From Reinekea forsetii (lineage in GTDB: Bacteria; Pseudomonadota; Gammaproteobacteria; Pseudomonadales; Natronospirillaceae): 64,000 bases of DNA. Position 1 is the stretch's first letter. Every line of letters starts with the position of its first letter. Under the pieces are notes generated by a model. The model worked only from the letters and a program-made list of their open reading frames with translations, had not been told where the DNA came from and did no database searches. Below are positions 55,767-64,000 of the stretch, in pieces. The position numbers were made by a program, and so were the translations under genes. The stretch is taken from contig NZ_CP011797.1 in NCBI RefSeq assembly GCF_002795845.1, positions 891,501 to 955,500 of the forward strand, written 5' to 3'.

Positions 55767-56333
55767 CTACATAAAGTTGACCAGTTTTGCCCAGGCGCCC
55801 TTGCTAATATCCCGACGTTCGAAGTCGGATAGGCTGGTTAATTGAGCACAATTGATCGAATGCAGCCTAAGGTAAGGTAGGGGTTTTTCGGGGAATTCGC
55901 GTAAATCGCCCAGCATCAGGGCTGGGGAAATAGGGTTCTGGTCGAAATAACCCATTTTCAGGGCTTTTAAGCCCTGTTTGAGCGGCAAAGTCTCGATTGT
56001 GCCGGCGGCCTTGGCATGACCCGATAGCAGCAGGCGGGTCTTGCCTTGGATGACCTTGGGGTAAATAACGATCGATGTTTCGGACACGGCGGTGGCGTTA
56101 ATTCGACTGAAAATGGATTCGAACTGGTTGAAGTCAGGTAGAACCACCATGCGCTTTCGATCCATTGGCCCAGTTAACTGGGAGCTGTATGCACAATACA
56201 GCTTTTCGACCGATGAGGAGTAAACCATAAAACTGTTTTTGAACAGGTTAAAAAACCGCATCGCATTGTCCGGCGATCTGAAATCTTCCAGATCCCAAAC
56301 CAGATCGCGAGGCTGATTCGCTCTGCCAGTCAT
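55767..56333 (-). CDS. Conserved-looking protein of unknown function
   Basis: 188 aa, soluble, no signal peptide or membrane helix. I do not recognise a family. Features seen: an N-terminal aromatic-rich part (AMRFFNLFKNSFMVYSSS), a central beta-type segment (TSIVIYPKVIQGKTRLLLSGHAKAAG) and a C-terminal LRLHSINC. It lies 89 nt upstream of the HDOD gene and 185 nt downstream of the HD-GYP gene on the same strand, so it may belong to the same signalling block. Confidence 0.7.
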   Translation of the reverse strand: MTGRANQPRDLVWDLEDFRSPDNAMRFFNLFKNSFMVYSSSVEKLYCAYSSQLTGPMDRKRMVVLPDFNQFESIFSRINATAVSETSIVIYPKVIQGKTRLLLSGHAKAAGTIETLPLKQGLKALKMGYFDQNPISPALMLGDLREFPEKPLPYLRLHSINCAQLTSLSDFERRDISKGAWAKLVNFM

Positions 56334-56518
56334 CGAATATCCCTATTGTCTCTTCCCGTGTCCTTATTATGGTTGAGCAAACGCTGTTTCCGCAAATCTG
56401 CCATTAGAGTTTTTAGCTATTGAAGTGCGGTTAGATACCCCAGCGCTGGTTATAATCGCTCCCGATTAATGCAGTCGACCTTATGTGACAGCAGCGTCCC
56501 AGGGCCGTTGCCTGCGCG

Positions 56519-58114
56519 CTAGACCAGGTAGGGTTTGATGTCATCGACATCGATCTGGACCGGCAGCATATGGTCCTGAGCGTATCCGCGCCATACGCCA
56601 CTGGTGAGGAAGAGTTCAAAGACATCCGGATCGATGTGGTGCTCCGCCCTCATCGTGCGCAGGATGGCAAAGGCCTGACTCAGTGGCATCGGCGGTTTGT
56701 ACGGTCGCTCCTTGGCCGTGAGCGCCTCGAAGACATCGGCGACACCCATAATGCGCGCCGGAATCGACATTTGATCGCGCGTCAATCCCTTGGGATAACC
56801 GGTGCCATCCATCCGTTCATGGTGCCCTCCGGCGTATTCTGGGACCCTTTTTAGTTTGGCGGGGAAGGGTAGGTTTTCTAGGACCTCGATGGTCAGGTTA
56901 ATGTGTCGATTAATATGCGCGCGTTCATCTTCATTGATGGTGCCGCGCGTGATGCACAGATTGACGACCTCGTCTGGGGAGAGCAACGCCCGCTCCTGCC
57001 CTAAGGCATCTTGCCAAGTAGCTTGCGCAATGCTCTTAACCTGATCTTTTTCAGCGTCGGACATGAATTCGCCGCCTTTGTTGATGCGCTCGATTAAGAC
57101 CAGGTCCGCGCGAATTTGGCGCCGTTCCTGCTCGCTTGCGGCATAGGCGACACGGGTTGCGAATCGGGCCCGAATGGCATCGATGCCATCGTGTAAGCGT
57201 TCCAGCTTGGTGCTCTTGTTCAACACATTCTCCGATGTCGCCAACTTGCCACAGTCGTGCAGCCAAGCCGCCACATGGAGCTCATACCAGCCATCTTGAT
57301 CGAGATCGAAATCTTTAAAATAACCGCTTTGCTGCGCACAGGCTGCACCGGCGATCAGTTCGGTCAACACCGGAATGCGCTGGCAATGCGCCGAGGTATG
57401 GGGTGAGCGCACATCGATAATTTGCGCGAGAGACTTAATAAAGGCATCCAACAAGTTCTTATGGCTATCGACCAGCTTATGATTGTCTAGGGTAATGGCG
57501 GCAAACTTGGCCATGGCCTCGACGGTAGCCTGATCCTCGATGCTGAACGTGTGCAGCTGGCCCCGCGCATTGCGTGCATTGAGGAGCTGCATTACGCCGA
57601 TCACCTGCTGATCATGGTTGAGCAGCGGCACGGCCATAATAGAACGCGAGCGATAGTGATGGGATTGATCAAAAACGCGGGTGCCGGAAAAGTCGAAATT
57701 ATTGGTTTCATACGCGTCTTCAATGATCACCGTATCCTTGGTCAAGGCCACAAAGGAAGCCACATTGGCATGGTTTGGCTGTCCGTCTATGTACAGGGGT
57801 ATTGGTCGCCAACCGCTGACATTTTTGGCCTCGGCATCATAAATACGAATATTTAATGCCGAATTTCTGATAGCGGTAAACTTCAGACAGGCCAAATCAT
57901 CCTCGCCGCTGACGCGATAGAAGGTTCCGCCTTCGGCCCCGGTGATGCTCTGAGCCTCGGTTAGAATCAGATTCATAAGCCCAGGCAAGCTGGTTTCTTG
58001 CGCCAGGCGGATTAACAATTCCCCCGAGGTATTGAGGCTCCAAGCCAGCTGGCTGCTTGGACGGAGAGGCCTAGGTTGGCTGCGCATGGGGGGGTTGTCC
58101 AAATGAGAGTTCAA
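56519..58114 (-). CDS. GAF / HD-GYP phosphodiesterase
   Basis: 531 aa, no membrane segment. GAF domain (~32-205) with a ligand-pocket pattern, then an HD-GYP domain (~220-500) with HD pair H286-D287 in WLHDCGKL and the GYP motif HHERMDGTGYPKG at ~431-443. Enzymes of this type hydrolyse c-di-GMP to pGpG/GMP; all signature residues appear intact. A segment of about 110 residues between the HD and GYP halves is longer than usual. It is the only apparently catalytic c-di-GMP enzyme in the block; the fimX product nearby is a likely receptor. Confidence 0.9.
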   Translation of the reverse strand: MNSHLDNPPMRSQPRPLRPSSQLAWSLNTSGELLIRLAQETSLPGLMNLILTEAQSITGAEGGTFYRVSGEDDLACLKFTAIRNSALNIRIYDAEAKNVSGWRPIPLYIDGQPNHANVASFVALTKDTVIIEDAYETNNFDFSGTRVFDQSHHYRSRSIMAVPLLNHDQQVIGVMQLLNARNARGQLHTFSIEDQATVEAMAKFAAITLDNHKLVDSHKNLLDAFIKSLAQIIDVRSPHTSAHCQRIPVLTELIAGAACAQQSGYFKDFDLDQDGWYELHVAAWLHDCGKLATSENVLNKSTKLERLHDGIDAIRARFATRVAYAASEQERRQIRADLVLIERINKGGEFMSDAEKDQVKSIAQATWQDALGQERALLSPDEVVNLCITRGTINEDERAHINRHINLTIEVLENLPFPAKLKRVPEYAGGHHERMDGTGYPKGLTRDQMSIPARIMGVADVFEALTAKERPYKPPMPLSQAFAILRTMRAEHHIDPDVFELFLTSGVWRGYAQDHMLPVQIDVDDIKPYLV

Positions 58115-58442
58115 GCTAACCTTAGTAAGGATTGTGATTTCTTGCCCAGGCTTTTTGTAGTTAATTGTTCATTATGATTTGCATTGGTACCAGGGGAGCC
58201 AAATGATTGATGACGGTAAGGCAATAGTAACCTCACCGAGTCGAAATTAAGGCGAAAACTCTCCCCAAATAACCTGAAATTTATGCGCCAGCTTGACAAG
58301 GCACAAGGCCGAACGTATGTTTAAAACGATCGTTTGAAAGCCGGAGCGAGCAGCTTTTGTTGCTCGGCAATCTGAACTGTTCAAACTCAAACAACTCATA
58401 AGATTGACGCCCCCGAATGGGCCAAGAAGAGAGGTCACCCCA
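58115..58442. other. Divergent control region, HD-GYP gene / acyl-CoA dehydrogenase
   Basis: 328 nt separating divergent genes. It holds a strong sigma-70 promoter with overlapping palindrome for the dehydrogenase (listed separately). I see no comparable element for the HD-GYP gene and no small gene. Confidence 0.6.
58293..58339 (+). promoter_or_regulatory. Sigma-70 promoter with PsrA-like operator for acyl-CoA dehydrogenases
   Basis: TTGACA (58293-58298), 17-nt spacer, TATGTT (58316-58321). A 20-bp palindrome with one mismatched pair, TTTAAAACGA/TCGTTTGAAA, covers 58320-58339, from the end of the -10 to the start site. Its core AAAC-GATC-GTTTG fits the PsrA motif (G/C)AAAC-N2-4-GTTT(G/C). 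PsrA is a fatty-acid-responsive TetR repressor of fad genes in Pseudomonas, so repression relieved by long-chain fatty acids is predicted. Confidence 0.65.
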
Positions 58443-60224
58443 ATGCCAGCCTATAAAACCCCATTACGAGATCTGCAATTCGTGCTGCATGAAGTGCTCG
58501 ATTCCACGACCCATTACGCTGCAATCGGGGCTGACGATGCCAGTACCGATATGATTGACGCGATCATTATCGAAGCCGGAAAATTCTGTGAAGAGGTCTT
58601 GTCGCCCTTAAATAGCGTCGGAGATATCGAAGGTTGTGTTTATCAGGACGGTACGGTGACCACACCAACCGGCTTTCCCGCGGCCTATCAACAGTGGGTC
58701 GAGAACGGCTGGCCCTCCTTGGCCCAGCCGGTTGAATTTGGCGGTCAGGGTTTGCCTGCATCGATAGGCAGCGTGGTCTCGGAACTGATCTCGGAAGCGA
58801 ACTGGTCCTGGGGCATGTACCCCGGCCTATCGCATGGCGCGATGAACACCATCGAGATCCATGGCACCGAGGAGCAAAAAGCGACCTATCTCACCCAGCT
58901 GGTTTCCGGTGCTTGGACCGGGACCATGTGTCTAACCGAACCCCATTGTGGCTCTGATTTGGGAACGCTCAAAGCCAAGGCAGAACTGAACGCCGATGGC
59001 AGCTATGCAATCACCGGCACCAAGATATTCATTTCCTCCGGTGAGCACGATATGGCTGAAAATATTGTTCATATAGTACTCGCGCGACTGCCCGGAGCGC
59101 CCGAGGGCACTAAAGGTTTATCGTTGTTTATTGTGCCAAAATTCCTGCCGGATCAAAGCCGAAATGAGGTCCGTTGTGGCGCCATCGAACACAAGATGGG
59201 TATTCATGGCAACGCGACCTGTGTGATGAACTTCGATGGCGCGACCGGTTTTTTGGTCGGGCCGGAGCACGCCGGGTTGCGCTGCATGTTTACCTTTATG
59301 AATTTCGCCCGTCTAGGCACCGCAATGCAAGGGGTTGCCTCGGCTGAACTGTCGTTCCAGGGCGCCTTGACCTATGCCCGTGAACGGCTGGCCATGCGCT
59401 CCTTAACCGGTGCCAAGGCGCCCGATCTAGCGGCCGATCCGATCATCGTGCACCCCGATGTTCGCCGTATGCTGCTAACCCAAAAAGCCTTTGCCGAGGG
59501 CGGCCGGATGATGCTGCACGACGCCGGCTTTATGGTCGATCGGGTCAAACAGGGTGCTACCGAGGCGATTCGCGACGATGCCAATGAACTGCTGTCGTTC
59601 ATAACCCCTATTGCCAAAGCCTTCCTCACTGAGGTGGGGACCGAGGCGGCAAACCACGGTGTGCAAATATACGGCGGTCATGGTTTTATTCGTGAATGGG
59701 GCATGGAGCAAATTGTCCGTGACAATCGTATTTCTCAGCTCTATGAGGGCACCACCGGGATTCAGGCGCTCGATTTGTTGGGCCGCAAGGTACTAATGAC
59801 CCAGGGAGACAGCTTAAAACGCTTTACCAAACTCATTCACAAGCTTTGTCAGGAGATGGATGGCAATAGCGAGTTACAGCCCTTGGTCGAGCAACTGCAG
59901 GCCGCCAACAAAGAATGGGGTGATGTCACGCTACAGATCGGCATGAAGGCGATGCAAAATCGCGAAGAGGTGGGCGGGGCGGCAGTCGACTACCTGATGT
60001 ATTCTGGCTATGTTATGTTGGCTTACTATTGGTTGCGCATGGCCCAAACGGCTCAAGCAGCGCTCGCGACCGACACCGATGAACGTGACTTTTATCTAGC
60101 CAAGATCAGCACAGCACAGTTTTATTTTGCGCGTATCTTGCCGCGAACCCTGTCCCACAAGGCAATGATGTTGGCCGGTGTAGACAGTATTATGGCGCTC
60201 GATGAGTCCCATTTCGCGTTTTAG
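58443..60224 (+). CDS. Acyl-CoA dehydrogenase (FadE-like, first of tandem pair)
   Basis: FAD enzyme for the first step of beta-oxidation. 593 aa with start MPAYKTPLRDLQFVLHEVLD, the GMYPGLSHGAMNTIEIHGTEEQ region, flavin motif MCLTEPHCGSDLG, TGTKIFISSGEHD, and the catalytic base Glu in LYEGTTGIQALDLLGRK; a C-terminal extension typical of the ~600-aa group follows. P. aeruginosa has a comparable adjacent pair (PA0506/PA0508). The same family includes DmdC, which acts on a DMSP-derived CoA ester, so substrate is open. ATG at 58443 chosen for family N-terminus, with GAGAGG 9 nt upstream. Confidence 0.93.
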   Translation: MPAYKTPLRDLQFVLHEVLDSTTHYAAIGADDASTDMIDAIIIEAGKFCEEVLSPLNSVGDIEGCVYQDGTVTTPTGFPAAYQQWVENGWPSLAQPVEFGGQGLPASIGSVVSELISEANWSWGMYPGLSHGAMNTIEIHGTEEQKATYLTQLVSGAWTGTMCLTEPHCGSDLGTLKAKAELNADGSYAITGTKIFISSGEHDMAENIVHIVLARLPGAPEGTKGLSLFIVPKFLPDQSRNEVRCGAIEHKMGIHGNATCVMNFDGATGFLVGPEHAGLRCMFTFMNFARLGTAMQGVASAELSFQGALTYARERLAMRSLTGAKAPDLAADPIIVHPDVRRMLLTQKAFAEGGRMMLHDAGFMVDRVKQGATEAIRDDANELLSFITPIAKAFLTEVGTEAANHGVQIYGGHGFIREWGMEQIVRDNRISQLYEGTTGIQALDLLGRKVLMTQGDSLKRFTKLIHKLCQEMDGNSELQPLVEQLQAANKEWGDVTLQIGMKAMQNREEVGGAAVDYLMYSGYVMLAYYWLRMAQTAQAALATDTDERDFYLAKISTAQFYFARILPRTLSHKAMMLAGVDSIMALDESHFAF

Positions 60225-60248
60225 CCTTTCCAACAACGGCAATTGATT

Positions 60249-60269
60249 ACCCGGTTAGTGTGACCGGGT
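60249..60269 (+). repeat. Intercistronic hairpin between the acyl-CoA dehydrogenases
   Basis: Perfect 7-bp stem ACCCGGT / ACCGGGT with a 7-nt loop in the 76-nt gap between the tandem genes. No T-tract, so probably an mRNA-stability or attenuation element rather than a full terminator. Confidence 0.45.
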
Positions 60270-60300
60270 GGGCCGGGCAACACTTAACAGGGTATTTACG

Positions 60301-62067
60301 ATGGCATCATACAAGGCTCCTCTTCGCGACATTCACTTTATTCTGGCTGAGGTTTTTAAGGTTGATCCCCTGTGGGCCTCAATGCCGTCCACGGCTGATG
60401 CGTCGATGGAGCTGGCCGATGCCATCTTCGAGGAGGGTGCTCGTATCTGTGAAGCCGAACTCCTGCCGTTGAATCGCCAGGGTGATGAGGAGGGGTGCAC
60501 CTATCTGAATGGCAAGGTGACCACACCAAGCGGTTTTAAGGCTGCCTATCAAACCTACGCTGAGAGCGGCTGGGTCGGCCTGGGTGGTGACCCGGAGTAT
60601 GGCGGCCAGGGCTTGCCTAAAATGCTGACCGTCATGTTCGAAGAGATGGTCTACGCGGCCAATACCTCCTTTGCCCTGTATCCGGCCTTAACGGCCGGGG
60701 CCTGCCTAAGCCTACTCGCACACGGTTCCGAAGAGCTCAAAAAAACCTATTTACCGGCTATGTACGAGGGCCGTTGGGCCGGTTCGATGTGCCTTACCGA
60801 ACCCCATTGTGGTACTGACCTCGGTATCCTCTCCACCAAAGCGGTGCCCAATGGCGCCGGTCATTATGATATTACCGGGACGAAGATCTTTATCACCGGT
60901 GGCGAGCACGACCTGACCGAAAATATCATCCATCTGGTACTCGCCAAACTGCCCGACGCGCCGAAGGGACCGCGCGGCATCTCGCTGTTTCTGGTGCCCA
61001 AGATGTTGGTCACCGAGGACGGCCAATGCGGTGCGCCGAACCAGGTTCGGTGTGGCAGTATTGAGCACAAGATGGGCATTAAGGGTTCAGCCACCTGTCT
61101 GATGAACTTCGATGGCGCCGCCGGCTACCTGGTCGGCGAGGCCAATAGGGGCCTCGCCGCGATGTTTACCATGATGAACTATGAACGACTGTCTATTGGC
61201 CTGCAGGGCATTGGTTTGGGTGAGGTCTCCTATCAATCGGCCCGGGCCTATGCTCTGGATCGTCGACAGTCGCGAGCGCCGAGCGGTGCCGTGTCGCCTG
61301 AGCATGCCGCCGACCCCATTATGGTGCATCCGGATGTGCGCCGTATGCTCTTAACCCAGCGGGCCTATAATGAGGGCGGACGGGCCTTCGCCGCCTATGT
61401 TGGCATGTGGCTCGACCTGGCTAAGGGCCAACCGGACCCGGTTGCGGCGCAGAAGGCGGCGGCCCTTGTGGCACTGCTGACACCGGTCGCCAAGGCCTAT
61501 TTTACCGATCGTGGCCTGGATACGACTATCTTGGGCCAGCAGGTGTTGGGCGGTCATGGTTATATCCGCGAATGGGGCATGGAGCAGTTTGTCCGCGATG
61601 CCCGCATCGCCCAAATTTATGAGGGTACCAACGGTATTCAGGCGCTCGATCTCATGGGCCGCAAGGTGGTTGGAGACCAGGGCAAGGCCTTTAAACTATT
61701 CCATCAAGAGGTGAGCGTTGACATCGCCGCCGCCGAGCCGTCCGATCCCCGAGCCCAGGCTTTAAACGTGGCGTTGACCCAACTCAGTCAAGCCACCGAC
61801 TTTGTGATTCAGCAGTCATCGCTCGATGCCAATGCGATCGGCGCAGCGAGCTGCGATTACTTGAATCTATTTGGATTGACGGCCTATGCCCATATGTGGC
61901 TGAAAATGGCGCAGGTGGCCAAGCAGGGGGAGGGTGACTTCTATCGGGCTAAGCTGGCCACGGCCGATTTCTTCTTCCAGCGCCTGTTGCCGGAATCTGG
62001 CGCCTACCTGGCCAAGGTTTTGGCCGGCAGCGACACCCTGATGGCCTTGGATGCCGACCTGATGTAG
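60301..62067 (+). CDS. Acyl-CoA dehydrogenase (second of tandem pair)
   Basis: 588 aa, clearly paralogous to its upstream neighbour: start MASYKAPLRDIHFILAEVFK, MCLTEPHCGTDLGILSTKA, TGTKIFITGGEHD, VHPDVRRMLLTQ and the catalytic Glu in IYEGTNGIQALDLMGRK. The C-terminal extension is also present. The two copies differ throughout, so the duplication is old and they probably prefer different chain lengths. ATG at 60301 with AGGGT upstream; an in-frame start at 60268 would add residues not found in the paralogue. Likely cotranscribed with the first copy. Confidence 0.93.
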   Translation: MASYKAPLRDIHFILAEVFKVDPLWASMPSTADASMELADAIFEEGARICEAELLPLNRQGDEEGCTYLNGKVTTPSGFKAAYQTYAESGWVGLGGDPEYGGQGLPKMLTVMFEEMVYAANTSFALYPALTAGACLSLLAHGSEELKKTYLPAMYEGRWAGSMCLTEPHCGTDLGILSTKAVPNGAGHYDITGTKIFITGGEHDLTENIIHLVLAKLPDAPKGPRGISLFLVPKMLVTEDGQCGAPNQVRCGSIEHKMGIKGSATCLMNFDGAAGYLVGEANRGLAAMFTMMNYERLSIGLQGIGLGEVSYQSARAYALDRRQSRAPSGAVSPEHAADPIMVHPDVRRMLLTQRAYNEGGRAFAAYVGMWLDLAKGQPDPVAAQKAAALVALLTPVAKAYFTDRGLDTTILGQQVLGGHGYIREWGMEQFVRDARIAQIYEGTNGIQALDLMGRKVVGDQGKAFKLFHQEVSVDIAAAEPSDPRAQALNVALTQLSQATDFVIQQSSLDANAIGAASCDYLNLFGLTAYAHMWLKMAQVAKQGEGDFYRAKLATADFFFQRLLPESGAYLAKVLAGSDTLMALDADLM

Positions 62068-62082
62068 GCACCCAATAGCGCA

Positions 62083-62123
62083 GCCGGCTTAGCCGGCAGT
62101 GTGTGTCGCGGCCTTAAAGGCCG
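62083..62123. terminator. Two inverted repeats in the convergent gap (possible weak terminator)
   Basis: GCCGGC-TTA-GCCGGC at 62083-62097 and CGGCCTT-A-AAGGCCG at 62109-62123, the latter overlapping the psuG stop codon. Neither has a T-tract, so rho-independent termination is doubtful, but they lie exactly between convergent genes. Confidence 0.35.
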
Positions 62124-63058
62124 GGCGCATCCTGGGCCAACTCGATAGCGATATCGGCCGCCAAGCGGGCGTTGTTTAGCACCAATTGGATGTTACTGGC
62201 CAGGCTGTCGCCGCCGGTTAATTCCGCCACACGGGCCAACAAAAAGGGCGTCGATGCCTTGCCATGAATCTGTCGCGCTGCCGCTTCCGCCAAAGCCGTT
62301 TCGATCGCCGTCTTGATGATTTCTTCTGGCATCGCCGCGGCTTCTGGAATCGGATTGGCAATGACCACTCCACCGTCTAGATTTAGGCGCCATTTAACCG
62401 CCAAGAAGCGCGCCATGGCTTGGGCTGAGTCGAGTCGATAGTCGACCGTTTCTGAGCTGCTTCGGGTATAGAACGCCGGCAATGAGCTGGTCTGATAGCC
62501 GAGCACCGGGACGCCCATGGTTTCCAGATATTCGCGCGTTAGCGCTAAATCCAAAATCGACTTAATCCCGGCACAGACCACTGCCACCGAGGTTTTGGCC
62601 AACTCTTGTAGGTCTGCCGAGATATCAAATGTTTGCGTTGCCCCACGATGGACGCCGCCGACGCCGCCGGTGGCAAAAACTCGAATGCCGGCCATTTGCG
62701 CGATAATCATGGTCGCTGCGACGGTTGTGGCACCGTGCTGCCCGGTGGCGCAGACGAATGGCAGGTCACGTCGGGAGCATTTGATCACCGTCTGTCCGGC
62801 CTGGGCGAGAATGGCTATTTCCGACTCAGTAAGGCCGGCCTTTAAGCGGCCATCGATCACGGCGATCGTCGCGGGCATGGCACCGGCGTCGCGGATCGTT
62901 TGTTCAACCAACAAGGCGGTCTGGGCATTGTCGGGCCACGGCATGCCGTGAGAAATAATGGTACTTTCCAGCGCGACAACGGGCCGATTATTCGCCAATG
63001 CCTCGGCTACCTCGGGGTGTATGTCTAAAAATGCGCTGTAGTCGATGTTGCGGCTCAT
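62114..63058 (-). CDS. psuG: Pseudouridine-5'-phosphate glycosidase
   Basis: Splits pseudouridine 5'-phosphate to uracil and ribose 5-phosphate. 314 aa with VVALESTIISHGMPWPDN at the N-terminus, the catalytic-site segments KCSRRDLPFV and ATTVAATMIIA, ATGGVGGVHRGA, and VVIANPIPE (metal/phosphate region), all as in E. coli PsuG (YeiN). The ATG at 63058 overlaps the psuK stop as ATGA, the usual coupling; an in-frame TTG at 63067 is less likely. Works on the product of the upstream kinase. Confidence 0.95.
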   Translation of the reverse strand: MSRNIDYSAFLDIHPEVAEALANNRPVVALESTIISHGMPWPDNAQTALLVEQTIRDAGAMPATIAVIDGRLKAGLTESEIAILAQAGQTVIKCSRRDLPFVCATGQHGATTVAATMIIAQMAGIRVFATGGVGGVHRGATQTFDISADLQELAKTSVAVVCAGIKSILDLALTREYLETMGVPVLGYQTSSLPAFYTRSSSETVDYRLDSAQAMARFLAVKWRLNLDGGVVIANPIPEAAAMPEEIIKTAIETALAEAAARQIHGKASTPFLLARVAELTGGDSLASNIQLVLNNARLAADIAIELAQDAPGL

Positions 63059-63999
63059 GAGCACCAAGCTCCCTTGCTAAGATGACTTAAAAAAAGCTGA
63101 CGAATTTCGTGCACGCCAAGTTTAGGGTTGACAGAAGCCGTACTGCTGAGCGTAAAGGTGGCACAGGCAACGGCAAACTCGAGTTGGTCTGCTGGACGCT
63201 TAAGGAGATGACGAGCGGCTACGAAGCCGGCAAACAGCGAATCGCCGGCGCCAGTATCATTTTCATTATCGCCCTTTATCGCTGACTTATACCAGGTCCC
63301 ATCTTGGTTGTGCAAAATAACCCCCTGCGGGCCCTGGCTTAGGAGGACGTTTTTTACGCCCTTGGCGTGGAGTTTCTTGGCCAATGCTAGGTCGTCACCG
63401 GTTTCTTGCAGAATAGCCGCCGCCTCCTCACTATTGACCTTTAAAACATCTAGGTGGGCCAACACCGAGCGCAGGCGCGGTGCCTTGGCTGCCGAGACGC
63501 CATCGGCACAGATGGGTTTGCTGCTGTGTTGCTCACAAATCCATTGGATACTGTTTTCGGGCAAATTGGCCTCGATAATAATCTGATCGGCTTGCGTAAA
63601 ATAGGCAGCCTTCAGCGCCAACTGGTCCGGTGTTAGGGTGTCGATAATGGCCATGTCGGCGATGGCTGCCAACAGTGCACCGAGTTGGTTGTTAATGGCC
63701 ATATAGGTGCCGGTGGTCAGCGTGGGATGCACGATAATGGGACCGGTATCGACGCCGGCATCGGTGCAGCTGCGCAGTATTAAGGCTTGTCCGATATCGT
63801 CTCCTAATACGGTCAATAAGGAGCAGTTCATACCCAAGCGTTGGAGATTTTCAGCGATATTTCGGCCCACGCCTCCGGCACTGTTTTTCACTAGACCCGG
63901 GTTGGAGTCGCCGGGGACAAAACGGGCAAAACAACTACCGGTAATATCTAGGTTGGCCCCACCGACAATAAGGGTCCTCAATGGCAATGTGTTCGTCAT
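63055..63999 (-). CDS. psuK: Pseudouridine kinase (PfkB family)
   Basis: Phosphorylates pseudouridine at the 5' position, supplying PsuG. 314 aa ribokinase-fold protein: VGGANLDITG at the N-terminus, SAGGVGRNIAENLQRLG (PfkB signature 1) and DNENDTGAGDSLFAGFVAA (signature 2, with catalytic Asp in DTGAGD). The ATG at 63999 is one base from the window end, so its ribosome site and any transporter or promoter upstream are not visible. Translation-coupled to psuG by a 4-nt overlap. The pair recycles pseudouridine from RNA turnover. Confidence 0.93.
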   Translation of the reverse strand: MTNTLPLRTLIVGGANLDITGSCFARFVPGDSNPGLVKNSAGGVGRNIAENLQRLGMNCSLLTVLGDDIGQALILRSCTDAGVDTGPIIVHPTLTTGTYMAINNQLGALLAAIADMAIIDTLTPDQLALKAAYFTQADQIIIEANLPENSIQWICEQHSSKPICADGVSAAKAPRLRSVLAHLDVLKVNSEEAAAILQETGDDLALAKKLHAKGVKNVLLSQGPQGVILHNQDGTWYKSAIKGDNENDTGAGDSLFAGFVAARHLLKRPADQLEFAVACATFTLSSTASVNPKLGVHEIRQLFLSHLSKGAWCS

Positions 64000-64000
64000 G

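Noticed and set aside
1-64000. Prophage, insertion sequence, integrative element or tRNA genes
   Set aside because: No integrase, transposase, phage structural gene, attachment duplication or cloverleaf was found; the content is core chromosomal throughout.

Overview
The window looks like ordinary chromosome of a marine-type gammaproteobacterium. Three things point there: strong protein similarity to Pseudomonas/enteric housekeeping families (RpoD, DnaG, TsaD, LeuS, PfkA); the Pseudomonas-like order serB - fimX - (PilZ-like) - psd; and a monofunctional HisB. A Reinekea/Saccharospirillum-like oceanospirillalean would fit, but that is a guess from gene content. I see no prophage, insertion sequence, CRISPR array, rRNA or tRNA. 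Coding density is high.

Layout. 1-3.6 kb: anaerobic/central carbon (pflB, cut by the window edge, and pfkA). 3.8-6.7 kb: hisB-hisH-hisA-hisF. 7.2-8 kb: a lone SAM methyltransferase. 8.3-12.2 kb: nitrogen control (glnL/ntrB, glnG/ntrC) and argG. 12.3-18.2 kb: a YdcF-like envelope protein, a 7TMR-DISM hybrid kinase, an OFA-family transporter and rlmF. 18.7-23 kb: aapJQMP amino-acid ABC transporter. 23-28.6 kb: rhodanese, yajL, leuS, holA and a LysE/ArgO exporter. 28.7-30.9 kb: a GH13 glucosidase with an overlapping maltose acetyltransferase. 30.9-33 kb: small heat-shock protein, TrmK-like methyltransferase, membrane protein. 33-37.8 kb: rpsU-yqeY-dnaG-rpoD. 38-43.8 kb: tsaD-folB-folK, tesA and ybbA-ybbP. 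44-46.3 kb: peroxiredoxin, Rieske protein and an AhpA/YtjB-like membrane protein. 46.5-58.1 kb: a 59-aa small gene and serB, then a minus-strand block with fimX, a PilZ-like protein, proQ, psd, an HDOD protein, an unknown and an HD-GYP phosphodiesterase. 58.4-62 kb: two tandem acyl-CoA dehydrogenases. 62-64 kb: psuK-psuG for pseudouridine breakdown.

The most informative part is regulatory. By eye the intergenic regions hold good matches to known binding sites that agree with the neighbouring gene: FNR/ANR boxes (OFA transporter; weaker at pflB), a HexR-like palindrome (pfkA), a sigma-54 promoter with an NtrC site (aapJQMP, whose regulators are encoded 8 kb away), a sigma-32 promoter plus a ROSE-like RNA thermometer (small heat-shock gene), an OxyR site (peroxiredoxin) and a PsrA-like operator on a sigma-70 promoter (acyl-CoA dehydrogenases). 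None has been tested here.

I found no clearly new defence or biosynthetic system. The best candidates for something under-described are the c-di-GMP-linked block around fimX (degenerate GGDEF/EAL receptor, PilZ-like partner, HDOD protein, HD-GYP enzyme), the degenerate-cyclase membrane protein paired with a Rieske protein, and a six-unit 14-bp tandem repeat that supplies the stop codon of fimX.
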